Counted from the stretch's first letter, positions 35,478 to 45,075 are shown. The stretch is DNA of 64,000 bases from SZUA-442 sp963753185 (GCA_963753185.1 CAVWBO010000007.1:248001-312000); one strand, 5' to 3'. Notes: generated from the letters alone by a model not told the origin. Program-made: numbers and translations.

Positions 35478-37982
35478 TCAGCGTGGTTGCCCCAGAAGAC
35501 TCTCTACCTCGGCTTGTGCCCGCTCAACCCTCAACTTCGCGGAGACGACTCGACGCGAGATCGCCGCGTGACGGTCCTCGGCGACGACGAGGGCTTCGGG
35601 ATCATCCTCACGCGACAGGCGGTCGATCTCAGCCTGTGCGGTGTCAGCACTTCTTTCGAGCTTCCTGAGGCGGTCCGTCGCCTCATCCAACGCTTCTTCC
35701 GCATCGGCGATCTGCTCGGCGAGGCCACTCTCCGGGTCGGTGTTGAGGAGGATCGGAGCGCCCGCGTGCAGGGCTGCAGTCATGGGCAGTCGGGAAGCGA
35801 GCTCGACCATGTCTCCGCCCATCGGATCCTTGATCTCGCCCTGACGCAGGCGCATGGGGATCAGCACGAGGGCAGCATCCGAGCAGGCGCTCACGATGAC
35901 GTCCCGTGTCGGATCGGTGATGGTCACGACGTCGGCATCGATGCGTGCTTGTTCCAACATGGCTCGCAGTTCGGGTGCGCGGTCTTCGTCCTCGGTCTGT
36001 CCCGAGATCAACCTGATGCTGGCTTTCCTCCACTGGTCATGGCGCGTGCACAGGTACGCGGCCATGAGTGCGAGGCGACCAGAGTCGTTGTCTTCCCACC
36101 ACACGTCGATTCTTCTGTTCTCGGGACTGATCGCCTTGAGCCTTCCCCAGCGAAGCTCGTCGGTCGAGAGGCTCATGACACTGACGCCGAGCCTCGCCAC
36201 GTTCATGACTGCGCCGACGTAGGACGCGAGTTGTTCTGGCCTCGGCGATTCGGGCCAACCGAACAGGACGAGGTTGGCCTTGATGCGGCCGAGCCCGAAG
36301 GACTGAACGATGACGGGCAGCGCATCGAGACCGTCAACCGCGAGCACGGCCCTCCCACTCACATCGAGGCCGAGCTCCTGGATCTCTTCTACGAGCTCGG
36401 CTTCCTGCGTGTCCGTCTCGATCCGCTTCCGGATCCCCTCACCGACCACGATCCGGAAGGCGGCCGTGAACCCGCTGTGACCCTCGATCCACTTCGCAAA
36501 TGTGAGGAGCCTCGCTCTCCTGCCGGCATCTGCGGAAAACACCAGGATCTGTGGTCGCCAGTTCCTGGCGTGTTCGATCTCCTTGTCGAGTGCCCTGACG
36601 CTGTCGATGGCCCTGCGGAAGTGGTGCGAATGCCCTGCGTCTGCCCATCGCTCGGGTATGTCGCGACGCCCGAGGTACTGGTAGATGAGGAACAGCACCA
36701 CGATCGATGCACCACCGGCAATGGGATTGATGGCGAGCATGGCGGCACCACACAGCAGCGCTCCGGCGAGGCTTGCCCACTTGCTGAAGAAGCGGAACCT
36801 CGGGCGGAACGATGGACTCCCGGCGCGAGCCTCGTAGAAGGTTGCGTAATTGATGAGCCCATACGAGATGAGGAAGAACATCGACACGACCGGAGCGATG
36901 ACGTTCACACTCCCAAGGCCGATCGTCAGGAGTGCGATGCCGAAACTGAGCAGGACCGCCCTCCGTGGGTTGTTGGACGGGCCGTGACCCTTGGCGAATC
37001 CACTTATCAATGGGAATACTCGGTCTGACGCCATCGATTGGAAGATGCGGGGCGCTCCGAGCAAGGAGGCCATCGCCGACGAGAGCGTGGCTGCGACGAC
37101 ACCGATGCCGACCAGTACTCCGATGACCGCCAGATCCCGCATTGCAGTCCCGTCGTCATTGACGAGGATGGAGATCGGTACCCCGGCAGCCAGGAGCACG
37201 ACAACGGAGACGTATACCACCGTCGACAAACCGACGGCCGTAAAGGTTCCGATGGGGAGACTCCGACTTGGATCCTTCAGATCGCCGGACATGCTGACCC
37301 CTTGGGTGAAACCTGTCACCGCAGGGAAGAAGATGGCGAATGCCGCCCAGAAACCGATGGCACCGGCCGCTGGAGCCCAAGAATCTCTGAGGCTCGCGGT
37401 GCTGAAGGATCCGAACGCTCCGACATAGAACGAGATCAGGGCGACCACGAGCAGGCCCATGATGACGAACTGGAGCTTCGAAGCGACATCTGCACCTGCC
37501 CAGGCGAAGACGAACAGCAGGAGGATCGCCGCGACGGCAATGAGCTGTGTCGCATAGGGAAAGTCGAGGACGAGCGTGGTGGTCGTTGCCTCGCCGAAGC
37601 CGATGGCGTAGAACGCGATCGAGATCGACTGTGCGAGGAACAGGACGATGCCGATCGCGCCGCCGAACTCGAGACCGAGCGTCCGCGAGATGAGGTAGTA
37701 GTCGCCACCGCCCCGCACGTCGATGTTGGTCGCGATCGCGGCGAGGGAGATGCTGGTGAGGACCGACACCGCCGTGGCCATGGCAATGATGATCAAGGCA
37801 CCTGCGAGGCCAGCGTTGCCAACGACGTATCCCGTCCTCAGGAAGAGGATGATTCCGAGGATCGTCAGGATCGAAGGCGTGAACACGCCTGCAAGCGTTC
37901 CGAGGTTCGCCCCAGTGGGCCGCCCTGGTCGAGCGACGTCTTCTGTCGGCAGGGAGTCAGTATTCGCGGTTTTCGAGGACAC
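35478..37982 (-). CDS. APC/SLC12-like transporter with long cytoplasmic C-terminus
   Basis: 834 aa from the GTG at 37982. About twelve membrane helices occupy residues 20-420, with LGTLAGVFTPSILTILGIIL as helix 1 and DVRGGGDYYLISRTLGLEFGG after helix 2. Both resemble the cation-chloride cotransporter (SLC12) branch of the amino acid-polyamine-organocation superfamily. The C-terminal 400 residues form a soluble domain ending in a coiled coil (AEEALDEATDRLRKLERS onwards). Ion type is not predictable. The first 66 codons of the longest frame look non-coding. The locus is bracketed by the cbiO-tail repeats. Confidence 0.85.
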   Translation of the reverse strand: MSSKTANTDSLPTEDVARPGRPTGANLGTLAGVFTPSILTILGIILFLRTGYVVGNAGLAGALIIIAMATAVSVLTSISLAAIATNIDVRGGGDYYLISRTLGLEFGGAIGIVLFLAQSISIAFYAIGFGEATTTTLVLDFPYATQLIAVAAILLLFVFAWAGADVASKLQFVIMGLLVVALISFYVGAFGSFSTASLRDSWAPAAGAIGFWAAFAIFFPAVTGFTQGVSMSGDLKDPSRSLPIGTFTAVGLSTVVYVSVVVLLAAGVPISILVNDDGTAMRDLAVIGVLVGIGVVAATLSSAMASLLGAPRIFQSMASDRVFPLISGFAKGHGPSNNPRRAVLLSFGIALLTIGLGSVNVIAPVVSMFFLISYGLINYATFYEARAGSPSFRPRFRFFSKWASLAGALLCGAAMLAINPIAGGASIVVLFLIYQYLGRRDIPERWADAGHSHHFRRAIDSVRALDKEIEHARNWRPQILVFSADAGRRARLLTFAKWIEGHSGFTAAFRIVVGEGIRKRIETDTQEAELVEEIQELGLDVSGRAVLAVDGLDALPVIVQSFGLGRIKANLVLFGWPESPRPEQLASYVGAVMNVARLGVSVMSLSTDELRWGRLKAISPENRRIDVWWEDNDSGRLALMAAYLCTRHDQWRKASIRLISGQTEDEDRAPELRAMLEQARIDADVVTITDPTRDVIVSACSDAALVLIPMRLRQGEIKDPMGGDMVELASRLPMTAALHAGAPILLNTDPESGLAEQIADAEEALDEATDRLRKLERSADTAQAEIDRLSREDDPEALVVAEDRHAAISRRVVSAKLRVERAQAEVESLLGQPR

Positions 37983-38011
37983 GTCTGGTGCTCTTCCTGA
38001 GGTTGGTGCCG

Positions 38012-38248
38012 TCAGTGGTGGTGGCGCTCGGTCCGGGCGCCGCGGAACACAGATCCGTGAAGTGGCATGGTGGTGATCTCGTACACAGCACCGCCGACAT
38101 GGACGGGTGCCCGTGCTGCTTCGATGAGACCACGACCGAGTGTCCAGCCAGCCTGGTGTCCTGACGGACGCTTGATCCATCCGGCCGAGATGAGGACTCC
38201 GAGCGACACCGTTGCGATGATGATCAAGGCGAAGTCACCAATATCCAC
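38012..38248 (-). CDS. Small membrane protein upstream of the transporter
   Basis: 78 aa from a GTG. One N-terminal helix (FALIIIATVSLGVLISAGW) is followed by a polar tail ending in three histidines. It lies 29 bp upstream of the transporter gene on the same strand, so the two are probably co-transcribed. No family recognised. Confidence 0.5.
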   Translation of the reverse strand: MDIGDFALIIIATVSLGVLISAGWIKRPSGHQAGWTLGRGLIEAARAPVHVGGAVYEITTMPLHGSVFRGARTERHHH

Positions 38249-38489
38249 CCTGATTCACGTGAGATGCACGGCAGTTTGGAGAAGTTCCTTCCGAAGCATC
38301 CGGTCACCAGCGAGAGCTGCAGCATGATCGCAGCGTAGATCATGAGGACCTCTCGTCACGTCGTTGCTCGTCGAGCCTCGGCGCCGCGATACGCATCCAG
38401 CGTCTCGGCCAGTATCCCTCGTGCATTGTCGAGCCCTTGCACGGCTCGCCTCACGACGTCGAAGACATCGGAGAGCCGCCGCCTCGCTG

Positions 38490-38612
38490 CTCGACGTCAC
38501 ACGGCTGATCGTGGCAGACGGGCCGACCCGTGCGATCCTCGGCGACACCGAGCTGCTCTCGGCCCATCGCCTGGCGGTCCCGTTCGGGGTGACGATCCAG
38601 TCGCACCGTCAC
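38490..38612 (+). pseudogene. cbiO 3'-end remnant (direct repeat, copy B)
   Basis: A 123-bp copy of the cbiO tail, about 94 percent identical by eye, lacking 69 bp (23 codons, in frame) relative to copy A. The cbiO stop TAG is CAG here. The rsgA stop codon (38609-38611) lies in its last bases. The surrounding gap 38249-38608 holds no other gene that I can support. Confidence 0.85.
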
Positions 38613-39631
38613 TCGTCGAGCGCGTCGCTTGCATCACGCCCTCGTTGCAGGGACGCGGCCTCCCGACGTGCTGCCGCCCTTCGATCTCGTGCGCCTGCAC
38701 GGTCCGCCGCCTGGTCCTGCTCGTCCACGAAGTGCAGGTACGCAGACCACCGCTCCTCGGTCAGGACCTCTGAGTCGATCGCACCGCGTACAGCGCATCC
38801 GGGTTCCTCCTTGTGCGCGCAATCCCGGAACCGACACTCGAGAGCGAGCTCCTCGAGGTCGGCGAACGCCGACTCGATTCCCTCCCCTTCAGCGGCGAGG
38901 CCGAGTGCGCGCACACCCGGGTTGTCGATGATCAGGCCACCTCCGGGGAGTCGATGGAGCTCGCGGTGGGTGGTCGTGTGCCTGCCCTTGGAATCACGCT
39001 CGCGCACGTCGCCCACCCAAGCGACCTCTTCGTCCATCAGGGCGTTCACCAGGGAGGACTTCCCCGCGCCGGACTCTCCGATGAAGGTCCCCGTCCGGCC
39101 GGCGAGCTCGGCGACGATCTCGGGAAGGCCCATCCCCGTCTCGACGGACGTCGTCATGACATCGACTCCGGGGATCCACGGTTCGATCGATTCCCTGATC
39201 GCCCCAACGTCGTCGACGAGGTCCGCCTTGGTGATCAACACCACCGGCGTCGCGCCGATATCACCTGCGAAGGCGACGAAGCGCATCACCTTTCGCTGAC
39301 GCAGTGGCCTGTCGGCTCCGAAGAGCACGAACACGAGGTCGATGTTGGCGGCGATCGTCTGCGTGCCGTACTCCGCATTGTCCCGCTCGAGCACGTTGCT
39401 TCGCTCGAGCCTATGTGTGACGGTCTCGTTTGCCACGAGGACCCAGTCGCCCACCGCGAGCGACATGCGCTTCGGGAAGGTGACCTGGCCCACCTGGTAC
39501 GGAGTCGCAACGAGCACCCTGACGGCGTCGTGGCGGACCACACGGGCGGGCTCACCGGGGGACCCCGCGGCGAGGCGCTTGGATTCCCAATCCTCGTTCC
39601 AGCCGAGTTCGTAGAGCTTCGGGTCGATCAA
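38609..39631 (-). CDS. rsgA: Ribosome small-subunit-dependent GTPase A
   Basis: 340 aa circularly permuted GTPase that helps 30S maturation. An OB fold comes first (residues about 30-75), then G4 TKAD (134-137), G1 GESGAGKSS (185-193) and G3 DNPG (236-239). The zinc site has CRFRDCAHKEEPGC. TTG at 39631 is the only usable start, since an in-frame TGA lies about 60 bp upstream and no ATG or GTG intervenes. The basic C-terminal tail ends at the cbiO-tail repeat. Confidence 0.93.
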   Translation of the reverse strand: MIDPKLYELGWNEDWESKRLAAGSPGEPARVVRHDAVRVLVATPYQVGQVTFPKRMSLAVGDWVLVANETVTHRLERSNVLERDNAEYGTQTIAANIDLVFVLFGADRPLRQRKVMRFVAFAGDIGATPVVLITKADLVDDVGAIRESIEPWIPGVDVMTTSVETGMGLPEIVAELAGRTGTFIGESGAGKSSLVNALMDEEVAWVGDVRERDSKGRHTTTHRELHRLPGGGLIIDNPGVRALGLAAEGEGIESAFADLEELALECRFRDCAHKEEPGCAVRGAIDSEVLTEERWSAYLHFVDEQDQAADRAGARDRRAAARREAASLQRGRDASDALDE

Positions 39632-39668
39632 CCGCTGCGTCCGTGGTCGTTCGGGGAAGCGTACATGC

Positions 39669-39737
39669 GGCTCATCCGGGGCTCACCCAAGCTCCGGGGC
39701 TCACCCAAGGCTCACCCAAGGCTCACCGGAGGGCCGC
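39669..39737. repeat. Short tandem repeat GGCTCACCCAA
   Basis: Four to six degenerate copies of an 11-bp unit based on GGCTCACCCAA fill the gap between the metB-like gene and rsgA, reaching the metB-like stop. The array brings stop codons into all useful upstream frames of rsgA. Confidence 0.7.
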
Positions 39738-40892
39738 TCACCCGAGGGCCCTGTCGAGGTCGGACAGCAGGTCGTCGACGTGTTCGATCCCGACGCTGAG
39801 CCGGATGAGGTGCTTGGGCACCTCGAGATCGGTGCCCTCGACCGACAAGTGCGTCATCGCGGCGGGGACCTCGATGAGAGATTCAACGCCTCCGAGGCTC
39901 TCGGCGAGGAAGAACAACCTCGTTCGGGTGACGATCGCGTTCGCTGCTTCGGCACCTCCGAGCGGGGTGAACGACACCATGCCGCCGAATCCGTCCATCT
40001 GGCGAGACGCAACCGCATGCCCAGGATCGCCGGCGAGGCCGGGATACCAGACGGACTCGACACGCGGGTCGTCCGCAAGGAAGTTCGCAATGACGGTCGC
40101 ATTCGAGGTGTGGCGCTCCATGCGCACAGCGAGCGTCTTGATCCCCCTGAGCACGAGGTAGCAGTCGAAGGGGCCAGGTACGGGTCCTGTGGCATTCTGC
40201 AGGAATCGAAGCCGTTCGTGGAGACCGGCGTCGTTCGTGACGATCGCCCCTCCGACCGTGTCGGAATGACCTCCGAGGTACTTCGTCGAGGAGTGGATGA
40301 CCATGTCCGCGCCGAGGTCGAGCGGTCGCTGCAGGAACGGCGTCGCGAACGTGTTGTCGACGGCCACCATTGCCCCGACCGATCGTGCCGCGTCGACGAC
40401 GGCGCCGATGTCGACGATCCTCAGGAGCGGATTGGTCGGTGTCTCGACCCAGATGAGCTTCGTTCGGGGCCTGATCGCCCCGGCGAGTGCATCGACATCC
40501 GTCATGTCGACGGCAGACCACTCGATGCCGTGACCCGAAAGGACCCTGGCGATCAGCCGGAACGTGCCCCCATACGCATCGTTCGGCAGCAGGATGTGGT
40601 CGCCCGGCTCGAGGAGGTAGCCGATGAGGGCGGTAGCGGCGAGCCCGGAGGCAGTTGCGACGCACCCGCCATCGTCGTCGGCACCGACCCCCTCGAGGGC
40701 TGCGATCTGGGTCTGGAGGGCGGTTCGCGTCGGGTTGTCCGTGCGCGAGTACTCGTAGCCCTTGTGGACGCCCGGCGCCTCCTGGACGTAGGTCGAGGTG
40801 GCGTAGATCGGCACCACGGCGGCACCGGTCGCTGGGTCAGGGTCCTGCCCCGCGTGGATTGCCAGGGTCTCGAACCGATCCTCGCTGTCCAT
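39738..40892 (-). CDS. Cystathionine gamma-synthase / gamma-lyase
   Basis: 384 aa Cys/Met-metabolism PLP enzyme. YEYSRTDNPTR near residue 46, VETPTNPLLRI, VDNTFATPFLQRPL and Lys204 in SSTKYLGGHSD are all intact. GGGAGA precedes the ATG. With the PLP beta-synthase upstream on the same strand it could form a transsulfuration pair; direction (MetB or gamma-lyase) cannot be fixed from sequence, though pairing with a CBS-like enzyme favours homocysteine to cysteine. Confidence 0.92.
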   Translation of the reverse strand: MDSEDRFETLAIHAGQDPDPATGAAVVPIYATSTYVQEAPGVHKGYEYSRTDNPTRTALQTQIAALEGVGADDDGGCVATASGLAATALIGYLLEPGDHILLPNDAYGGTFRLIARVLSGHGIEWSAVDMTDVDALAGAIRPRTKLIWVETPTNPLLRIVDIGAVVDAARSVGAMVAVDNTFATPFLQRPLDLGADMVIHSSTKYLGGHSDTVGGAIVTNDAGLHERLRFLQNATGPVPGPFDCYLVLRGIKTLAVRMERHTSNATVIANFLADDPRVESVWYPGLAGDPGHAVASRQMDGFGGMVSFTPLGGAEAANAIVTRTRLFFLAESLGGVESLIEVPAAMTHLSVEGTDLEVPKHLIRLSVGIEHVDDLLSDLDRALG

Positions 40893-40936
40893 GTTGGCGG
40901 TCTCCCTGTTCGTCGCTGCGCTCCCACCGTATCCCC

Positions 40937-40999
40937 TCCCCCGTTCTTGCGTAACTGGGTTTCACCCTGGGTGGAACCCAGTTACGCAAGAACGGGGGA
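40937..40999. repeat. Palindromic repeat, copy 4 (63-bp extended palindrome)
   Basis: Core 40943-40993 with arms starting GTTCTTGCGTAACTGGGTT, extended by TCCCCC on the left and GGGGGA on the right. The centre is CACCCTGGGTG. It lies between the two transsulfuration-type genes, 6 bp after the stop of the upstream one. Confidence 0.95.
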
Positions 41000-41950
41000 T
41001 CAGATGTCGAAACCGTTGTCGGTCATCCACTGGTCGTTGAAGATCTTCGACAGGTAGCTGCGTCCCGAGTCGGGGAGGATCACCACGACGAGCTTGCTGT
41101 GGTCCTCGTCGGCGACCCGTAGCGCACCGACGGCCGCCATGCCGCACGAACCGCCGACGAGGATCCCCTCCTCGACCGCCAGGCGCCTCGTCATCGCGAA
41201 CGCCTCTGCATCGTCGACCATCTCGTACCGATCCGTCAACGAAGGGTCGTAGGTCGATGGCCAGAAGTCCTCACCGACGCCCTCGATGAGATACGTCGTG
41301 ACGTCCTCGTCCGACGCGGCGGTGTAGATGGAGCCTTTCGGGTCCACACCGACGACGACGATCTCGGGGTTCCGCTCCTTCAGGTACCTCGCGGTGCCCG
41401 AGATCGTGCCCCCCGTGCCGACACCGGCTACGTAGACGTCGACGTGCCCTTCCGTCTGCTCCCAGATCTCGGGTCCCGTCGACCGGACGTGGGCCTCGGG
41501 ATTTGCCGGATTCGAGTACTGGTCGGGCCGGTAGTGGCCGGGCCGCTCGGAGAGCTGCTGGGCAACTGAGTAGTACGACCGCGGATCCGACGGCTCGACG
41601 TCTGTCGGGCACAGCACGACCTGTGCGCCGTATGCCTTGAGGAGGTCCTGCTTCTCCTTGGACTGCTTGTCCTGCATGACACAGATGAGCTTGTAGCCCC
41701 GGATGGCGGCGACCATCGCGAGGCCGACGCCGGTGTTGCCTGATGTGGGCTCCACGATCGTGTCACCGGGACTGATCCAGCCGTTCGCCTCGGCCCGGTC
41801 GATCATGCCGAGCCCGATGCGATCCTTGATCGATCCTCCGGGGTTCATGTACTCGACCTTGGCGACGAGGTTGCCCGGTGGATGGATGCGCGAAAGGCGC
41901 ACCAACGGGGTGCCACCGATCGCCTCGACGATGTTCTCACGGATGTCCAT
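41000..41950 (-). CDS. Cystathionine beta-synthase / cysteine synthase-like PLP enzyme
   Basis: 316 aa. NPGGSIKDRIG holds the PLP Lys42, PTSGNTGVGLAM binds substrate carboxylate and GVGTGGTISGTARYLKE binds phosphate. The IVEAIGGTPLVRL start and ending without Bateman (CBS) domains leave two options: a short cystathionine beta-synthase or an O-acetylserine sulfhydrylase. The neighbouring gamma-synthase/lyase favours the former. ATG 41950 is chosen from the family N-terminus; the ribosome site is weak. Confidence 0.88.
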   Translation of the reverse strand: MDIRENIVEAIGGTPLVRLSRIHPPGNLVAKVEYMNPGGSIKDRIGLGMIDRAEANGWISPGDTIVEPTSGNTGVGLAMVAAIRGYKLICVMQDKQSKEKQDLLKAYGAQVVLCPTDVEPSDPRSYYSVAQQLSERPGHYRPDQYSNPANPEAHVRSTGPEIWEQTEGHVDVYVAGVGTGGTISGTARYLKERNPEIVVVGVDPKGSIYTAASDEDVTTYLIEGVGEDFWPSTYDPSLTDRYEMVDDAEAFAMTRRLAVEEGILVGGSCGMAAVGALRVADEDHSKLVVVILPDSGRSYLSKIFNDQWMTDNGFDI

Positions 41951-42084
41951 GGGGGGCAGGATACGCCAGAGGGCGAGCCGCATCGTGGGCGGCGCCGATA
42001 CCCGCTCGGCCGACCCACGACCGATGCCGGAGATCCGCGGGCCGAGAGGCTGGGCCACATGCCACCGGTATCGTTGAAGGCATC

Positions 42085-43011
42085 ATGTCTGATGTCCTCA
42101 TCCGCGGGAAGGCGCTCGAGAAACGGTTCGGTGAGTTCGTCGCGGTCGACGGCATCGACTTCGAGGTGAACGCCGGTGAGTCCTTCGGTTTCCTCGGCCC
42201 GAATGGGGCGGGGAAGACATCGACGATGCGGATGATCGGCGCGGTCAGCCCGGTCAGCGGTGGCTCCCTCGAAGTCCTCGGGCTCGACCCGATGCGCGAT
42301 GGGCCGCGCCTGCGCTCGAGGCTCGGAGTCGTCCCGCAAGAGAACAACCTCGACGAGGAGCTCACGGTCTACGACAACCTGATGATGTACGGCAGGTACT
42401 TCGACCTCGACCGTGCCACGATCCGGGATCGGATCGACGATCTCCTCGAGTTCGTACAGCTCGAGGAGAAGCGCCAGTCGAAGATCGCCGCCCTCTCCGG
42501 TGGCATGAAACGGCGCGTGATCATCGCTCGGGGACTCATCAACAACCCCGACCTCTTCATCCTCGACGAGCCCACGACCGGCCTCGACCCCCAGGCCCGC
42601 CACGTCCTGTGGGACCGCCTCTACCGGCTCAAGCAACAGGGCGTGACCCTGATCATCACAACGCACTACATGGACGAGGCCGAGCAGTTGTGCGACCGAT
42701 TGGTCGTCATGGACAAGGGAGCGATCGTCGCCGAGGGCTCACCTCGGAGCCTCATCGAGACCTACACACCGAGGGACGTCGTAGAGCTGCGGTTCCCCGC
42801 CGGGGTGCTCGAGACGATCACCGACGTCATCCACGATCTCTCCGACCGAACCGAGATCCTTGCGGACAGGGCCCTCGTGTACACCGAGGACTCTGAACGC
42901 ACGATTGGTCTCGTCAACGAGCGGGGCCTCGCGCCCGAGACCGTACTCGCCAGGCGCTCGACACTCGAGGACGTCTTCTTGCGGTTGACTGGCCGAACGC
43001 TGGTGGAATGA
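42085..43011 (+). CDS. ABC-2 type exporter ATPase
   Basis: 308 aa, DrrA/NodI-like. Walker A is GPNGAGKTS, the Q-loop is VVPQENNLDEELT, the signature reads LSGGMKRRVIIARG, Walker B is LFILDEPTTGLDP and the switch is TTHYMDEAEQL. The C-terminal 80 residues form the accessory domain of drug and polyketide exporters. GAAGG precedes the ATG. It overlaps the first permease gene. Confidence 0.92.
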   Translation: MSDVLIRGKALEKRFGEFVAVDGIDFEVNAGESFGFLGPNGAGKTSTMRMIGAVSPVSGGSLEVLGLDPMRDGPRLRSRLGVVPQENNLDEELTVYDNLMMYGRYFDLDRATIRDRIDDLLEFVQLEEKRQSKIAALSGGMKRRVIIARGLINNPDLFILDEPTTGLDPQARHVLWDRLYRLKQQGVTLIITTHYMDEAEQLCDRLVVMDKGAIVAEGSPRSLIETYTPRDVVELRFPAGVLETITDVIHDLSDRTEILADRALVYTEDSERTIGLVNERGLAPETVLARRSTLEDVFLRLTGRTLVE

Positions 43012-43787
43012 TGGCGGTGCCACTTTCCCTGCGGGTTTTCGAGGCCGAAGCCCGGGTGTATCGCCGCACGTGGCGCGGCTCCGTGTTCTCGAGCTTCCTC
43101 AACCCGATCCTCTACCTCCTCGCCATGGGCGTCGGTCTCGGGTCGCTCGTCGACGCGAACCTCCCCGAGGGCCTCGAAGGCGTGACGTACCTCACGTACC
43201 TCGCACCGGGACTCCTGGTCGCGACCGCCATGCAGACCGGTGCGGGCGAAGGCGCGTGGAAGGTGATGGCGGGCATCAAGTGGCAGCAGACGTGGAAGGC
43301 ACGCATCGCAACGCCGATCGGCATTCGTGGTGCCCTCTATGGCCACATGCTGTGGTCGTCGGCCCGTGTGCTCATGGTTTCCGTGATCTTCGCCGTCGTG
43401 ATGTCGGCGTTCAGGGTCGCGCCCCTCCTCGAGTCCCTCGTCGCAGTCGCTCCCGCCCTCCTCGTCGGGATCGCCATGGCGTCGCTGACCACGGCGTTCA
43501 CCGTCCACCTGGAGGAACCGACAGGGCTTCCCCTCTTCTTCCGGTTCGTCGTGATCCCGATGTTCCTCTTCTCCGGTGCGTTCTTCCCGATCAGCCAGCT
43601 CCCGGACTGGCTCGAACCCGTGGCACTGGTCACGCCGATGTACCACGGTGTCGAGATGGCGAGGGCCATCGTGGTCGGGGCCACGCCCGCCGTGGAGCCA
43701 TGGGTGAGCGTCACCTACCTCGTTGTGTTGGTCGGCGCCGGCATCGCGATCGCCCTCACCCCAATGCGCAAGAAGCTGACGCCATGA
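43008..43787 (+). CDS. ABC-2 transporter permease
   Basis: 259 aa with six helices, of the DrrB/NodJ family. FRVAPLLESLVAVAPALLVG and FFRFVVIPMFLFSGAFFPIS are the central and fifth helices typical of the fold. The start ATGATG overlaps the ATPase stop; either ATG is possible. Cargo unknown. Confidence 0.9.
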   Translation: MMAVPLSLRVFEAEARVYRRTWRGSVFSSFLNPILYLLAMGVGLGSLVDANLPEGLEGVTYLTYLAPGLLVATAMQTGAGEGAWKVMAGIKWQQTWKARIATPIGIRGALYGHMLWSSARVLMVSVIFAVVMSAFRVAPLLESLVAVAPALLVGIAMASLTTAFTVHLEEPTGLPLFFRFVVIPMFLFSGAFFPISQLPDWLEPVALVTPMYHGVEMARAIVVGATPAVEPWVSVTYLVVLVGAGIAIALTPMRKKLTP

Positions 43788-44587
43788 CATCGGGAACACT
43801 CACGACCAGGGTCATCCCCCCACTCCCAAGGCGCTGGAGGGGGAGGTACCTGCTCGAGCGCAACATCATGGCGACGAAGTCGTTCTGGCCCGTGCTCCTG
43901 TCTGGCGTCTTCGAGCCGGTCTTCTACCTCTTCGCCATCGGGGTGGGTATCGGCGAGCTCGCCGGCGACGTGTCCTACGGAGGGATTCCCGTCGACTACA
44001 CGGCCTTCGTCGCTCCCGCGATGCTCGCTGCGTCCGCGATGAACGGCGCCGTGTTCGAATCGACGAACATCTTCTTCAAGCTCAAGTATGGGAAGACCTA
44101 CGACGGTGTGCTCTCCACACCGGTCGAGCCACGTGATGTGGCGACAGGGGAGATCGGATGGACGCTCGCGAGGGGCGCGGCGTACTCGTTCGCATTCCTC
44201 GTGGTGATGGCGGTCATGGGACTGATCGAATCACCGTGGGGTGTGCTCGCGCTGCCCGCGACGATCCTCATCGGTTTTGCCTTCGGTGCGGTGGCGACCG
44301 CAGGAGTCACCTACATGCGTACCTGGCAGGACCTCGACCTCGTCACGCTGATCACCCTGCCGCTGTTCCTCTTCTCGGCGACGTTCTTCCCGATCGAGGT
44401 GTACCCGCCTGCCTTTCAGGTCATCACCTGGTTCTCCCCCCTCTACCAGAGCGTCGTCCTCGTTCGCGGTCTCACCCTGGGTGTCCTCGACTGGACGATG
44501 CTCGTCGCTCTCGCCTATCTCGTGGCAATGGGCCTCATCGGTTCGCTCATCACCTCCCGCCGCATCGGATCCCTCCTGCGCACCTGA
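43784..44587 (+). CDS. ABC-2 transporter permease, second subunit
   Basis: 267 aa, homologous in layout to the preceding permease (WPVLLSGVFEPVFYLFAIGVG, then LITLPLFLFSATFFPIEVYPP). Two different half-permeases with one ATPase suggest a heterodimeric exporter. It overlaps the first permease by ATGA and is followed by a repeat-filled gap. Confidence 0.9.
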   Translation: MTSGTLTTRVIPPLPRRWRGRYLLERNIMATKSFWPVLLSGVFEPVFYLFAIGVGIGELAGDVSYGGIPVDYTAFVAPAMLAASAMNGAVFESTNIFFKLKYGKTYDGVLSTPVEPRDVATGEIGWTLARGAAYSFAFLVVMAVMGLIESPWGVLALPATILIGFAFGAVATAGVTYMRTWQDLDLVTLITLPLFLFSATFFPIEVYPPAFQVITWFSPLYQSVVLVRGLTLGVLDWTMLVALAYLVAMGLIGSLITSRRIGSLLRT

Positions 44588-44616
44588 GCCGAGACCTTCC
44601 TCCCTTCCCTCGTCGG

Positions 44617-45075
44617 CTCCGTCCGATCATCGTGAGGTCCAGGTGCCGAGGAATCCCCCTGCATCGCTTCGCTCTGCCGTCCCCCTGTCCCTCGTTGGCA
44701 CCGTCCGATGACTGCAAGGTCAGGGTGCCGAGGAATCCCCCTGCATCGTCGCTGCGCTCCTCTGCCGTCCCCCTTGAAAGGGGGACGAGGGGGACGAGGG
44801 GGGACGAGGTCTGCTTACCGCCTGTCCTCCCTTCAGGGGGGACGGGCGAACGAAGTGAGCCAGGGGGGTCTGCGAGCTCGCGAGCACGTGAGTGGGATCC
44901 GGCCAAGGCGGGGTTCTTCGCACAGGAATCCCCATGGATCGTCGTTTCGCTCTGCCGTCCCCCCTTCCTCGACGGCTCCGTCCGATCATCGCGAGGTCCA
45001 CATGCCGAGGAATCCCCCTGCATCGCTTCGCTCTGCCGTCCCCCTTGAAAGGGGGACGAGCGGACGAGGGGGACG
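44617..45075. repeat. GC-rich dispersed repeat cluster
   Basis: This fills most of the 548-bp gap between the exporter and csoR. At least four units share GCCGAGGAATCCCCCTGCAT, then CTCTGCCGTCCCC, at 44643-44685, 44727-44773, 44923-44964 and 45004-45044. Some units carry a CCTTGAAAGGGGGACGAG tail. A different block at 44825-44867 (CTCCCTTCAGGGGGGACGGG onwards) recurs at 61893. No gene is supported here; open frames on both strands arise from the repeats. Confidence 0.85.

Noticed and set aside
35487..37028. A 513-codon plus-strand frame opposite the SLC12-like gene
   Set aside because: It is antisense to a clear membrane transporter and has an Asp/Glu/Arg/His-rich shadow composition.
39669..39737. 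CRISPR-like array of short repeats
   Set aside because: The unit is 11 bp, contiguous and without spacers; it is a simple tandem repeat.
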